DNA of 64,000 bases from Pseudorhizobium banfieldiae (lineage in GTDB: Bacteria > Pseudomonadota > Alphaproteobacteria > Rhizobiales > Rhizobiaceae): NCBI RefSeq assembly GCF_000967425.1, contig NZ_FO082820.1, positions 1,240,001 to 1,304,000 on the forward strand. The letters run 5' to 3'. Position numbers and translations under genes: made by a program. Position 1 is the stretch's first letter, and every line of letters starts with the position of its first letter. Below are positions 1 to 12,029 of the stretch, one piece after another. A model generated the notes under the pieces. That model did no database searches. It saw only the letters and a program-made list of their open reading frames with translations, and had not been told where the DNA came from.

Positions 1-716
1 CCCTTGTGCTCCGTATGGATCATGTGGCTCAGCAGATCGTCGCGCGGGGCGTTCCGGCGCTCTGCAATCAGCGTCTTCACGTAGTCGGCAAACTCCCGCG
101 CCGAGCGGTCGGCGGCAAGCTCGTCCTCGCGGGTCCGCTTGAACATGTACATGCCGACATAGTCGTGGCTCCATTTCAGGAGCTGCGGACCCATCTCGTC
201 GGGGATGCCGATCATCCGCGCGATCATCGTCACGGGAATGATGTCGGCAAAGGAGGAAAGGAGTTCAGTCTTTCCGTCCTTCTCGAACCCGTCAATCAGT
301 TGCTCCGCCAGTACGGCGATCTCTGGCCGTAGCCGCTCGATGTGGCGGGACACGAATGCGCGGTTGACCAGCGTCCTGAGCCGCGTGTGCTCCGGCGGCT
401 CGATCTCGAGCAGCGAGTGGCGCTCCACAAGGTCGAAGTTTGCCAGATGCGGCTGCGGTTCCGGCAGCCCCAGGTCCTCGCGGCTGGCGATGTGGAGTAT
501 CTGCCGTCCGAAGCGACGGTCGCGGAGCAGTGCGTTGACGTGGTGATAGCCGGTAAAGAACCACTGCCTCTGCTCCTCCCAATAGAAGGTCGGGCAGTGC
601 TGGTGAAGCGCGGCATAGACACGGTTCGGGTCGCCGTAGAAGGCAGGGTCCCGCCCATCGAGCGAGACACGACGGGTGGTGGGATCGATGGGAAGGAAGG
701 AGGGTATATCGGTCAT
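1..716 (-). CDS. Cytochrome P450, N-terminal part (3' end outside window)
   Basis: About 238 residues are visible, starting at the ATG at 716-714. The region matches the N-terminal half of a soluble bacterial cytochrome P450, a haem monooxygenase: there is a PPEH motif at residues 107-110 running into HTRLR (110-114), which is the C-helix signature of class I bacterial P450s, followed by a region resembling helices D to F. No transmembrane anchor is seen, so it should be cytoplasmic. The I-helix, ExxR and haem-cysteine motifs lie beyond the window edge, so completeness and substrate cannot be judged. It lies 46 nt downstream of the gamma-glutamyltransferase gene on the same strand and may be cotranscribed with it. 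Family assignment is firm; substrate is unknown. Confidence 0.88.
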   Translation of the reverse strand, partial: MTDIPSFLPIDPTTRRVSLDGRDPAFYGDPNRVYAALHQHCPTFYWEEQRQWFFTGYHHVNALLRDRRFGRQILHIASREDLGLPEPQPHLANFDLVERHSLLEIEPPEHTRLRTLVNRAFVSRHIERLRPEIAVLAEQLIDGFEKDGKTELLSSFADIIPVTMIARMIGIPDEMGPQLLKWSHDYVGMYMFKRTREDELAADRSAREFADYVKTLIAERRNAPRDDLLSHMIHTEHK

Positions 717-762
717 GGCCAGAGGCCTACCGCAATCTCTCAACCTCCGGAAGAGCCTCGGA

Positions 763-2520
763 CTAATCCGCGAGTGCCACGCCCTCGCGCCTCGGGTCGG
801 CACTGCCGGCAAGGCCGCCCGGCGTCAGCTCAATCACGTGGAGACCGGAGGTCATGTCGCCGAGCTTCACCTCGTAGCCCAGTGTCTTGAGCGGCTCGGC
901 CAGCTCTTCCGCCCAGGTGCCGGCCTCCAGGTCGTAGCTACCGAAGCGGTTGATGAGATGCGGCATGGTGACGATCTCCTCCACCGGCATCTGCCAGTCG
1001 ATGTAGGCGATCAGGGCCTGGGCAACATAACCGATGATCTGGCTGCCACCGGGTGAGCCGATCGCCAGAAGCGGCTTGCCGTCCTTCATCACGATCGTCG
1101 GCGACATGGAGGAGCGCGGCCGTTTCCCAGGCTCCACACGGTTGGCGACCGGTACTCCGGCATTATGTGTCTTGAAGGAGAAGTCGGTCAGTTCGTTGTT
1201 AAGCAGGAAGCCGTTGGTCATCAGCCGCGAGCCGAAGCCATTCTCGATCGTCGTCGTCATGGAGACGACGTTGCCGTTCGCATCGACGATGACGAAGTGG
1301 CTGGTCGAAGGCAGTTCGATCGCTTCCCCATCGCTAAAGAGAAGCGCGTGATCCCATTCCGGCTCCCCGGCCTTGACGGCATCTGGAGCAAGCGCCTTGT
1401 CGGCGTCCAGCAGGGACGCTCGTTCAGCCAGATATTCCTTCGAAAGCAGGCCCTTGATCGGCGCCGGCACGAAATCGGTGTCGGCGAGGTAGCGCTCGCG
1501 ATCGGCGAAGGCGAGCCGCTGTGCGTCGCCGATCACCCGCCAGCTCTCCGGGTTCCGCGGCCCGAGGCCACGCAGGTCGAAGTTCTCCAGAACGCCCAGC
1601 ATCTGCCCTACGGCGATGCCGCCCGAGGAGGGCGGTCCCATGCCGCAGATGTCGAGCGCTCTGTAGGTGATGCAGACGGCTTGGCGCTCCTTGATGCGAT
1701 AGTTTGCCAGATCCGAGAGCGAGAGGACGCCCGGGTTGCCCGTCGCCTCCCTTACCGTCTTGACGATTGCTTCGGCAATGGCGCCCTCGTAGAAGGCTTC
1801 TGCGCCGCCAGCGGCGATCGCCCTCAATGTCTCAGCATAGGGCTCGTTCTTCAGGACACTACCGACCTTCAGCGGTGCGCCGGCCTCGTCGAAGAAGTAG
1901 CTCGTGGTGCTCTCATGGGTCTTCAGCTTGTCGCCTTCGGCTGCGACGAGCGAGGCCAGGCGTGGGGAGACCTCGAACCCCTCGGAGGCCAGTTTGATGG
2001 CCGGGTCGAGCAGCCCGGACCACTCGGAGGTGCCAAGCCGCGAATGAACCTCGTGCATCAGCTTGACTGTGCCCGGTGTGCCCACGGACCGTCCACCGAC
2101 CACGGCATCCATGAATTTCAGCGGCTGTCCTTGATCGTCCAGGAAGAGCTTCGGTGTCGCCTCCATCGGGGCCGTCTCTCGCCCGTCGAACGTGGTGATC
2201 TTGCCGGATGATGCGTCGTAGTAGACGAGGAAGGCACCGCCACCGAGGCCGGAGCTCTGTGGCTCCACAAGGCCCAGCACCGTCTGCACGGCGACCATGG
2301 CGTCAATTGCGTTTCCGCCATCAGCTAGTACGTCTCGCCCGGCTTCTGCAGCGAGAGGGTTGGCGGCGGCGACCATGAACCGCTTTGCCTCCGCCCGTTC
2401 GGCTGTCGCCGTTCGCGTGGCCGCCTCTGGTGTAAGGGCGTCGGACGCCTGTTGCGCGGAAAGTGGACCGGTTGTGAGGAAAAGGCTCAGAATGATGCCT
2501 GATAGGCGAAGTGACTGCAT
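763..2520 (-). CDS. ggt: Gamma-glutamyltransferase (glutathione hydrolase)
   Basis: 585 residues, the normal length for a bacterial GGT precursor. It transfers or hydrolyses the gamma-glutamyl group of glutathione and related peptides and is probably periplasmic: residues 1-22 form a signal peptide with a basic start, a hydrophobic core and a cleavage site near LSAQQA. The family matures by autocleavage before a threonine, here most likely Thr406 in the TSH motif (406-408), giving large and small subunits. The glycine-rich PGGSQ segment of the active-site region is present near residue 495. The ATG is preceded by GGGAG at 6 nt spacing. The P450 gene follows it. Confidence 0.95.
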   Translation of the reverse strand: MQSLRLSGIILSLFLTTGPLSAQQASDALTPEAATRTATAERAEAKRFMVAAANPLAAEAGRDVLADGGNAIDAMVAVQTVLGLVEPQSSGLGGGAFLVYYDASSGKITTFDGRETAPMEATPKLFLDDQGQPLKFMDAVVGGRSVGTPGTVKLMHEVHSRLGTSEWSGLLDPAIKLASEGFEVSPRLASLVAAEGDKLKTHESTTSYFFDEAGAPLKVGSVLKNEPYAETLRAIAAGGAEAFYEGAIAEAIVKTVREATGNPGVLSLSDLANYRIKERQAVCITYRALDICGMGPPSSGGIAVGQMLGVLENFDLRGLGPRNPESWRVIGDAQRLAFADRERYLADTDFVPAPIKGLLSKEYLAERASLLDADKALAPDAVKAGEPEWDHALLFSDGEAIELPSTSHFVIVDANGNVVSMTTTIENGFGSRLMTNGFLLNNELTDFSFKTHNAGVPVANRVEPGKRPRSSMSPTIVMKDGKPLLAIGSPGGSQIIGYVAQALIAYIDWQMPVEEIVTMPHLINRFGSYDLEAGTWAEELAEPLKTLGYEVKLGDMTSGLHVIELTPGGLAGSADPRREGVALAD

Positions 2521-2621
2521 GTCGTGCTCCCGCCGTTGGCCATCGATGGCGATCGCTGGCTACCCGCATGTCCTGGGAGGATGTGGGGCCCGAACCGATG
2601 GCGGCAAGAGGTGACGTGCTA

Positions 2622-3875
2622 TCAGGATGTCGCCACCGCACTCAGTCGCCTGAGCGTCGCGACCTGTTCGCTCGCGTGGATCTCGAGCGCCATCTCATGC
2701 CTGGTAAGCATTGCCGCCGAGGGAATGATCGTTGCCGCGTTGCCTTGCTCCACCGCCGTGCAGTTCCTGCCCGCCGCTTTTGCAGCGTAGAGAGCGCGAT
2801 CTGCTGCGCTGAGAAGGTGGTCGAGATCTGCCTCGGCTGCCGGCTTCAGCGCGATGCCCACGCTGACCGTGACGCCGAAACGATGCTCGCCTGCAGAGAG
2901 TGTCTGAAGGGCAAGCGTCATCCGAAGCCCCTCGGCAATGCTGGCTGCCTCCACCATGTCGGCGACCCGCAGAACCGAGGCGAATTCTTCACCGCCCATG
3001 CGCCCGAAGGCGCCGCGGGGAGAAAGTGAAATCGAGGCAAGGCGGGAGAAGGCGACCAGAACGCCGTCGCCTGCCTGATGGCCGTAGCGGTCGTTGATCT
3101 GCTTGAAATTGTCGATGTCGAAATGCAGGAGAGCGACCAGAGGCTTGTCCGGGACGACGGACGTACACCGCGCCTGGAACTCGTTGATTAGGCCCCGTCG
3201 ATTGAGGATGCCGGTCAGCGGATCCGTCGAGGCGAGCGCCTTCAGCCGTTCCTCGGACTGCTCGGTCATCATCTGCGCTCCTGTCAGCACGGCGGCGACG
3301 AAGCAGAAGGCCCCGGGTAGCAGCACGAAGGCGGGTGAGGGCATGGTTGAGAAGGACGTCGCAACCGAAAGTGCGGCCATGGCCGCATTCGTAAGGCTGG
3401 AGGCGATGTGGATGCCGAGAACGCCGGCCAGCAGCCGTCTCGCCCAAGTCCGCCCGCTACGGATGTGCAGGACGATGGCGATGAACATGGCAAAGCCGAT
3501 GCTGGCGGCGACGTTGTAGAGGATGACCCTGGCGCTGAAGTCCTCCCGGATGAAGGGAAGAAGCATCCCACCGACCCAGATCAGTGCAGGAATGGCGATA
3601 TAGGGGTCTATTCGTTTCCCATCGAACTGTTGCATGCCGCCGATCAGCAGCCCGATCGACGCGAGCAGCATCGTGTTGGCGATCTCGACCGACAGGAAAG
3701 TCGCGATCTGTCCGCGCAGACCCACCAGCAATAGTCCGCCGGCGAGCAGCGCAAAGGCGACGCTCCAGCTCAACTTGAACATCTGGCTGCGGTCACGCAT
3801 CCACCATACGAAGAGAAGGAGGCTCAGCGTTGTTGCTTGCGCTGCCCAAACGACCAGACCGGTTAAGATGTCCAT
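2622..3875 (-). CDS. Membrane-bound GGDEF diguanylate cyclase
   Basis: 417 residues. The first ~205 contain about seven hydrophobic segments typical of an integral membrane sensor domain; I do not recognise a named sensor family. The C-terminal ~170 residues are a GGDEF domain, opening with STDPLTGILNRRG and carrying an intact GGEEF active-site loop, so it should make cyclic di-GMP from two GTP. The RxxD inhibitory site expected five residues before GGEEF is absent (the residues there are RGAF), so product feedback through that site is unlikely. It stands alone on the minus strand, divergent from clpP. The signal it senses is unknown. Confidence 0.9.
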   Translation of the reverse strand: MDILTGLVVWAAQATTLSLLLFVWWMRDRSQMFKLSWSVAFALLAGGLLLVGLRGQIATFLSVEIANTMLLASIGLLIGGMQQFDGKRIDPYIAIPALIWVGGMLLPFIREDFSARVILYNVAASIGFAMFIAIVLHIRSGRTWARRLLAGVLGIHIASSLTNAAMAALSVATSFSTMPSPAFVLLPGAFCFVAAVLTGAQMMTEQSEERLKALASTDPLTGILNRRGLINEFQARCTSVVPDKPLVALLHFDIDNFKQINDRYGHQAGDGVLVAFSRLASISLSPRGAFGRMGGEEFASVLRVADMVEAASIAEGLRMTLALQTLSAGEHRFGVTVSVGIALKPAAEADLDHLLSAADRALYAAKAAGRNCTAVEQGNAATIIPSAAMLTRHEMALEIHASEQVATLRRLSAVATS

Positions 3876-4099
3876 CTCCAGATCCCTCTTCAGCCTCTGT
3901 GCTGCCAGCTATAGCCGCCACTGTTTAAGGACGTGTTGCCGAAGCCTCGATCGGGCGCATTGTGCGTTCAGGTTCAGTTTACCACGTTCCGGGACAAAGC
4001 TGTGGTAGGGGCTCGCCGCGTGCCGTCGGACCGCCATCGAGCCGCAAGATCGGTTACAAGGCACACAGCCCGGATGGTTAAGGATAACGCCGCCGCCGT

Positions 4100-4129
4100 C
4101 TTGAAGTGCCGGGTGTTGACACTCTATGT
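4100..4129 (+). promoter_or_regulatory. Putative heat-shock (RpoH-like) promoter of clpP
   Basis: CTTGAA at 4100-4105 and CTATGT at 4124-4129 with an 18-nt spacer resemble the alphaproteobacterial RpoH consensus (CTTGAA ... CCATNT, one mismatch in the -10). A perfect sigma-70 -35 hexamer TTGACA lies inside at 4116-4121 but has only weak -10 candidates (around 4139-4146). The 320-nt gap between the diguanylate cyclase and clpP shows no other recognisable feature. Confidence 0.5.
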
Positions 4130-4195
4130 AGGGGTTGACCTATTCCATCTGATTCTGGGGCTTCCCCCTCCGGAAAAGCGTGACAAAGGACTGAC

Positions 4196-4828
4196 ATGAG
4201 AAATCCCGTCGATACTGCCATGGCTCTGGTGCCGATGGTCGTCGAGCAGACCAATCGCGGCGAGCGGTCGTACGACATCTACTCGCGGCTCTTGAAGGAA
4301 CGCATCATCTTCCTGACGGGGCCGGTGGAAGATCACATGGCGTCCCTGGTTTGTGCCCAGCTTCTCTTTCTCGAGGCGGAGAACCCCAAGAAGGAGATCG
4401 CCCTCTATATCAACTCGCCGGGTGGCGTCGTGACCGCTGGTATGGCGATCTACGACACCATGCAGTTCATCAAGCCTGCCGTCTCGACACTGTGCATCGG
4501 CCAGGCTGCGTCGATGGGCTCGCTGCTGCTTGCAGCCGGCGAGAAAGGCATGCGCTTCGCGACTCCGAACTCCCGCATCATGGTCCACCAGCCTTCGGGC
4601 GGTTTCCAGGGGCAGGCGTCGGACATCGAACGCCATGCTCGTGACATATTGAAAATGAAGAGACGCCTCAACGAGGTCTACGAGAAGCATACCGGGCGGA
4701 CCTACGAGGAAGTCGAAAAGACGCTCGATCGCGACCATTTCATGGATGCTGATGAGGCCAAGGAGTGGGGCGTGATCGACAAGATCCTTACCTCGCGGCA
4801 GGAACTCGAAGGCGGTTCCGCGGATTGA
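4196..4828 (+). CDS. clpP: ATP-dependent Clp protease proteolytic subunit
   Basis: 210 residues, full length. ClpP forms a tetradecameric serine protease chamber in the cytoplasm that degrades substrates unfolded by ClpX or ClpA. The catalytic triad is complete: Ser106 in GQAASMGS, His131 in MVHQP and Asp180 in DRDHF, each offset by five from the E. coli precursor numbering. The ATG is preceded by AAAGGA. clpX follows 273 nt downstream in the same direction, the usual alphaproteobacterial order. Alphaproteobacteria often carry more than one ClpP; this is the one linked to clpX. Confidence 0.98.
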   Translation: MRNPVDTAMALVPMVVEQTNRGERSYDIYSRLLKERIIFLTGPVEDHMASLVCAQLLFLEAENPKKEIALYINSPGGVVTAGMAIYDTMQFIKPAVSTLCIGQAASMGSLLLAAGEKGMRFATPNSRIMVHQPSGGFQGQASDIERHARDILKMKRRLNEVYEKHTGRTYEEVEKTLDRDHFMDADEAKEWGVIDKILTSRQELEGGSAD

Positions 4829-5026
4829 GGTAATGCCGGTTTACCGCCGCTGTCACCCCTATGTTACAAAGGCAGGGGTTTCGCGGGCATCGGAAACCGG
4901 TATTAGTACTTGTTAATGCTGTGTAGAGCTTTGCTGCATAGCATTCGTTGATGGGGGTTCGTTGCCGCCGAGAAGGAGATGCCTCCGGAACGGTAGAGTA
5001 CCCCAGGCAAAGCCGGCACATCATAC

Positions 5027-5067
5027 CGGGTGGTTCCGGTGCCGGCCAATGAGTGGACCGCACCCGG
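5027..5067 (+). other. Imperfect inverted repeat in the clpX leader
   Basis: CCGGGTG at 5027-5033 pairs with CACCCGG at 5061-5067, and partial complementarity continues inward. It lies 34 nt before the clpX start, just ahead of the ribosome-binding site. There is no U-run, so it is not a standard terminator; it could be an mRNA structure in the leader or chance in GC-rich DNA. Confidence 0.3.
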
Positions 5068-5101
5068 CAACGGGAAGGCGGAGTGCTGGAAGGAAAGTGA
5101 T

Positions 5102-6379
5102 ATGAGCAAAGTCAGCGGCAGCAACGGCGGCGACTCCAAGAATACTCTCTATTGTTCGTTCTGCGGCAAGAGCCAGCACGAAGTCCGCAAGCTGATCGCC
5201 GGTCCGACGGTGTTCATCTGCGATGAGTGCGTCGAGCTCTGCATGGACATTATCCGGGAAGAGAACAAGTCTTCCATGGTGAAGTCCCGCGACGGCGTGC
5301 CGACACCGCAGGACATCATCAAGGTCCTCGACGAATACGTGATCGGCCAGCAGCAGGCCAAGCGCATCCTCTCGGTGGCGGTGCACAACCACTACAAGCG
5401 GTTGGCCCATGCCTCGAAGGGCGGTGAAGTCGAGCTTGCGAAGTCGAACATCATGCTGGTCGGCCCAACCGGCTGCGGCAAGACCTATCTTGCCCAGACG
5501 CTCGCCCGCATCATCGACGTTCCCTTCACCATGGCGGATGCCACGACCCTGACGGAAGCTGGTTATGTCGGTGAGGATGTCGAGAACATTATCCTGAAGC
5601 TCCTTCAGGCTGCCGACTACAATGTCGAGCGCGCCCAGCGCGGCATCGTCTACATCGACGAGGTCGACAAGATCTCGCGGAAGTCCGACAACCCCTCGAT
5701 CACCCGCGACGTGTCGGGCGAGGGCGTCCAGCAGGCGCTTCTGAAGATCATGGAAGGCACGGTTGCATCCGTACCCCCGCAGGGTGGCCGCAAGCATCCG
5801 CAGCAGGAATTCCTGCAGGTGGATACGACGAACATCCTGTTCATCTGCGGCGGCGCCTTCGCCGGTCTCGACAAGATCATCTCCGCCCGTGGCGAGAAGA
5901 CCTCGATCGGCTTCGGCGCAACGGTCAAGGCGGAAGACGATCGCCGCGTCGGCGAAGTCCTGCGCGAACTGGAGCCGGAAGATCTGGTCAAGTTCGGCCT
6001 CATCCCGGAATTCATCGGCCGTCTGCCGGTTCTGGCAACGCTCGAGGACCTGGACGAGGATGCGCTGATCCAGATCCTGTCCGAGCCGAAGAACGCGCTG
6101 GTGAAGCAGTATCAGCGCCTGTTCGAGATGGAAGACGTGGAACTCACCTTCCACGAGGACGCTCTCCGCGAGATCGCCCGCAAGGCCATCACCCGCAAGA
6201 CCGGCGCCCGCGGACTTCGTTCCATCATGGAGAAGATCCTGCTCGACACAATGTTTGAACTGCCGGCGCTGGAAGGCGTCCGCGAAGTAGTGATTTCCGA
6301 CGATGTCGTGAAGGGCAGTGCCCGTCCTCTCTACATCTATGCCGAACGGCAGGAGGAAAAGGCGAACGTGTCCGCCTGA
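5102..6379 (+). CDS. clpX: ATP-dependent Clp protease ATP-binding subunit ClpX
   Basis: 425 residues. ClpX is a hexameric AAA+ unfoldase that feeds substrates to ClpP. The N-terminal zinc-binding domain is intact (CSFCGKS and CDECVELC, residues ~18-46), followed by the AAA+ module with Walker A GPTGCGKT and Walker [10 protein letters not shown], and the ClpX C-terminal domain. The start at 5102 was chosen because AAGGA lies just upstream and the protein then begins at the position usual for the family; a longer in-frame start at 5030 would add an atypical 24-residue leader. In alphaproteobacteria ClpXP degrades cell-cycle regulators such as CtrA, and the divK and pleD genes of that circuit also lie in this window. 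Confidence 0.98.
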   Translation: MSKVSGSNGGDSKNTLYCSFCGKSQHEVRKLIAGPTVFICDECVELCMDIIREENKSSMVKSRDGVPTPQDIIKVLDEYVIGQQQAKRILSVAVHNHYKRLAHASKGGEVELAKSNIMLVGPTGCGKTYLAQTLARIIDVPFTMADATTLTEAGYVGEDVENIILKLLQAADYNVERAQRGIVYIDEVDKISRKSDNPSITRDVSGEGVQQALLKIMEGTVASVPPQGGRKHPQQEFLQVDTTNILFICGGAFAGLDKIISARGEKTSIGFGATVKAEDDRRVGEVLRELEPEDLVKFGLIPEFIGRLPVLATLEDLDEDALIQILSEPKNALVKQYQRLFEMEDVELTFHEDALREIARKAITRKTGARGLRSIMEKILLDTMFELPALEGVREVVISDDVVKGSARPLYIYAERQEEKANVSA

Positions 6380-6397
6380 GAAGGCAACGATCGTTTC

Positions 6398-6424
6398 AAA
6401 AGAGGCCCCTCGCGGGCCTCTTTG
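6398..6424 (+). terminator. Rho-independent terminator after clpX
   Basis: A GAGGCCC/GGGCCTC stem (6402-6408 with 6414-6420) with a five-base loop is flanked by AAA and TTT. It lies 19 nt after the clpX stop. Confidence 0.8.
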
Positions 6425-6633
6425 TCGTTCTGGGCTCCAGTTTTGCAGCCAGCGCCTGTTGATCCTGCGCATTGTGCTTCGCTTGGCTCCGTTTAGTCGC
6501 TATGAATGAGGGTTAGGAATCGGCGATCCTGCTTGCACACCTGTGAACGGCTCCCGCGTTTCCCGCGTCCGGCGTAACCCGCGTCTCCATTGTCCCGGTG
6601 CCTTGCCAGCAGGGGGGCAAACGGTGAACGAGG

Positions 6634-6662
6634 CTTGAAATCAACAGTCTCACTCTCCACTT
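6634..6662 (+). promoter_or_regulatory. Putative heat-shock (RpoH-like) promoter of lon
   Basis: CTTGAA at 6634-6639 and CCACTT at 6657-6662, spacer 17 nt, match the RpoH consensus with one -10 mismatch. It lies 72 nt before the lon start. The rest of the 355-nt gap between clpX and lon holds only the clpX terminator. Confidence 0.55.
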
Positions 6663-6734
6663 TGGGCTCAAGTGGACGGCCCGGATAACAGGTCTGGGGA
6701 CGAATCCCGGCAACGGGATATGAAAGGAAGAAGA

Positions 6735-9155
<2,421 letters not shown>

Positions 9156-9182
9156 GCTTATGCCAAATTGGCACGCTTACTG

Positions 9183-9211
9183 AAAAAAGCCGGCTCCCAG
9201 CCGGCTTTTTT
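9183..9211 (+). terminator. Rho-independent terminator after lon
   Basis: Stem GCCGGCT/AGCCGGC with a CCC loop (9189-9205), preceded by six A and followed by six T. It starts 28 nt after the lon stop and could work in both directions. Confidence 0.9.
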
Positions 9212-9342
9212 GGTGAAAATGAAGCGTTGCCCCTTGTTTTTCAGGCTATAGCGAGGCTTGTGGCTTGCGAAGGCCTGACGGGTATTTAATGTCGGGCCGG
9301 ATAACTTGAGTCGTTTCAATACCATTTGAAAGGGGTGGAAAC

Positions 9343-9621
9343 ATGAACAAGACTGAGCTCGTTACGGCTGTTGCCGAAAAGGCTGGCCTCTCCAAGGCTG
9401 ACGCAGCTTCGGCAGTTGACGCTGTATTTGACACCGTTCAGGCCGAACTGAAGAACGGCGGCGATATCCGTCTGGCCGGTTTCGGCAGCTTCTCCGTTTC
9501 TCGTCGCGAAGCCTCGAAGGGCCGTAACCCGTCGACGGGCGCCGAAGTGGACATCCCGGCCCGCAACGTGCCGAAGTTCTCGGCCGGTAAGGGTCTGAAG
9601 GACGCCGTCAACGGCAAGTAA
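9343..9621 (+). CDS. hupB: DNA-binding protein HU
   Basis: 92 residues, the HU/IHF fold. HU is a nucleoid protein that bends DNA without strong sequence preference. It begins MNKTELVTAVAEKAG, has the conserved GFGSF turn near residue 46 and the beta-arm with RNPSTG, where the proline intercalates into DNA. The position directly after lon is the classic clpP-clpX-lon-hup order. It has its own ribosome-binding site (AAAGGGGTGG) and terminator. Confidence 0.97.
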   Translation: MNKTELVTAVAEKAGLSKADAASAVDAVFDTVQAELKNGGDIRLAGFGSFSVSRREASKGRNPSTGAEVDIPARNVPKFSAGKGLKDAVNGK

Positions 9622-9645
9622 GCTGCTGCGTCACATGGATTTTCG

Positions 9646-9669
9646 AGGCCCGGCTTGCCGGGCCTTTTT
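9646..9669 (+). terminator. Rho-independent terminator after hupB
   Basis: AGGCCCGG (9646-9653) pairs with CCGGGCCT (9658-9665) around a CTTG loop, followed by a T-run. It starts 24 nt after the stop. Confidence 0.9.
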
Positions 9670-9778
9670 CGTTTGTCGAGGCTCTCTTAGAAACCTCTAA
9701 GGTGCTCCGCATGTCATCTGTGTGTCACGCAGGTGCCGCAAAAGCGCCCTGTTCGATTATGGACAGGAGGGCTTTCCT

Positions 9779-11958
9779 ATGAAAACTACTGTGACCGCCG
9801 CGCTTGCAGCGGCCTTGCTCGCCTCCGCTGCGTTCCCAGCAGCGGCCGAGCTGTTCTTCAATCGCATCGCAACCTTCCCTGTCGCCAGCAATCTCGACGA
9901 GGGTGAAGACAAGACGACGTCCTCGGAGATCATCACCGCCACACCGGACGGCAACACGCTCATTTACTCCGACGCGCCGGGCGGCACGATCGGGTTCATC
10001 GACATCACCGATCCCAGGTCGCCGAAGGCCGGCGGCTCCATCGCGATCGACAGCGAGCCGAATTCGGTGGCGGCGGTTGGCGAGAAGGTACTGGTCACCA
10101 TCGATCGCACCGAGGACATGACGAAGCCAGCTGGCGACCTTGGCGTTGTCGATGTCGCTTCGAGAAAGCTGGAGAACGTCTGCGATCTTGGCGGCCAGCC
10201 CGACTTTCTCCAGATGGAACGTTCGCCGCAATCGCGATCGAAAACCAGCGCGACGAGGAATTGAACGACGGAGCAATTCCGCAGCTGCCGGCTGGCGAGT
10301 TGCTGATCCTCTCGCTGAACGATGGCACCCCCGCCTGCGACAGCATCAAGCGCGTCGATCTCACCGGATTGGCGACGGTTGCTCCGGAAGATCCCGAGCC
10401 GGAATTCGTCAACATCAACGCTGACGGCGAGATCGCCGTAACACTGCAGGAAAACAACCACATCGTCATCGTCGACAGCACAACGGCGAGGGTCACTGGC
10501 CACTTCACCGCCGGCACGGTCGATCTCGACGGCGTCGATACCAGGAGCGATGGCGCACTGGAGTTTACCGGCAGGATCGATGGCGTGCCGCGTGAGCCGG
10601 ATTCGGTGAAGTGGCTGGGGACCGATCGTCTGGTCGTCGCCAATGAGGGCGACTACAAGGGCGGTTCGCGTGGCTTCACGATCTTCGACCGCTCCGGCAA
10701 GGTGCTCTATGACGCCGGTACCTCCCTGGAGCGCGAAGTCGCACGCCTCGGCCATTTCCCGGACAAGCGGGCCAAGAGCAAGGGCATAGAACCCGAAGGC
10801 ATGGAAGCGGCCGAGTTCGGCGACCAGCAGTATTTCTTCGTCCTGCTGGAGCGTGCCTCCCTCATGGCTGTCTACAAGGATACAGGCAGCGAGCCGGAAC
10901 TCGTGCAGCTTCTGCCGTCCGGCATTTCGCCGGAAGGTGCTGTCGCCATCCCGGCCCGTAACCTGATCGCCTCGGCCCACGAGGTTGATCTCGGCGAGGA
11001 TGGCGGTGCCCGCTCGCACGTGATGATCTACGAACTGGCTGAAGCCGAGAAGGCATACCCGACCATCGTGTCCAACGACGTCGACGGCACGCCCATCGGC
11101 TGGGGCGCGCTCTCCGGCCTCGTCGGCGATGCGGAGAAGGACGGCATCCTTTATGCCGTCAGCGACAGCTTCTATGGCATGCAGCCTTCCATCTTCACCA
11201 TCGATGCCAGCAGGAAACCCGCCGAGATCACGGGCGTCACCCGCATCACGCGTGGCGGCCAGCCGGCCCAGAAGCTGGACATCGAAGGCATCGCGCTCGA
11301 CGGGAAGGGCGGCTTCTGGCTCGCTTCCGAGGGTGACAGTGCCAAGTTCGTCGGCCACGGCATCTACAACGTCAATGCGAAGGGCGAGATCAAGTCGGAG
11401 ATTGCCTTGCCTGTCGAATTGCTTGCAGGCCAGACCCGGTTCGGCCTCGAAGGGATCACGACGATCGGCGAGGGCGACGAGCTGACGCTCTGGATGGCCG
11501 TCCAGCGCGAATGGAAGGACGACGAGAAGGGCACCGTCAAGCTGCTTTCCTACAAGCCGTCGTCAAAGGAGTGGGGCGCTGTACGTTATCCGCTCGAGAA
11601 GACGGAAGAAGGCTGGGTCGGCCTGTCGGAAATCACCGCCCATGGCGACCATGTCTACATCATCGAGCGCGACAACCTGATCGGCGACAAGGCAAAACTA
11701 AAGAAGCTCTACCGCGTCGCTATCGCCGACCTGAAGCCGGCCAAGCTCGGCGAGGCGTTGCCGCTGGTTGCCAAGGAAGAAGTCCATGACTTCATTCCGG
11801 ACCTCAAGTCTGCGACCAACGGATATGTCGTCGACAAGCTTGAAGGCTTCGCCTTCGACAAGTCCGGCAAGGCTTTCGCCGTGACGGACAATGATGGCGT
11901 CGACGATTCTTCGGGTGAGACGCTGTTCTTCCCGGTGACCATCAATGTCATCAACTGA
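9779..11958 (+). pseudogene. Secreted beta-propeller / phytase-like esterase gene with a frameshift
   Basis: Two reading frames together encode one protein. The first (9779-10264) has a clear signal peptide (hydrophobic, ending AAA near residue 22), then propeller-type repeats (TPDGNTLIYSD, DPRSPKAGGSIA). The second picks up in another frame with an AIAIENQRDEELNDG reading that begins in sequence around 10229 and runs to 11958, containing the 'esterase-like activity of phytase' type domain. The join is at 10203-10210: after GGQPD the expected in-frame linker is missing and the reading shifts, consistent with loss of about 10 nt (a 3n+1 deletion). Each part looks intact otherwise, so this is a recent lesion or an assembly error. 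The function is inferred from fold resemblance only. Confidence 0.75.
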
Positions 11959-11974
11959 AGGCCGCGAATAACAG

Positions 11975-12003
11975 AAAAGGCCGGGCTTGCCGACCGGCCT
12001 TTG
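11975..12003 (+). terminator. Terminator between the propeller gene and the aldo/keto reductase
   Basis: AAAGGCCGG (11976-11984) pairs with CCGGCCTTT (11994-12002) around a nine-base loop. It sits between the converging genes, 17 nt after the plus-strand stop and 27 nt from the minus-strand stop, so it may serve both. Confidence 0.7.
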
Positions 12004-12029
12004 TCCGTTCTCGATCTCTTCCGGCTGAA

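Noticed and set aside
5021..6472. 483-codon minus-strand frame opposite clpX
   Set aside because: Shadow of clpX; no homologous features.
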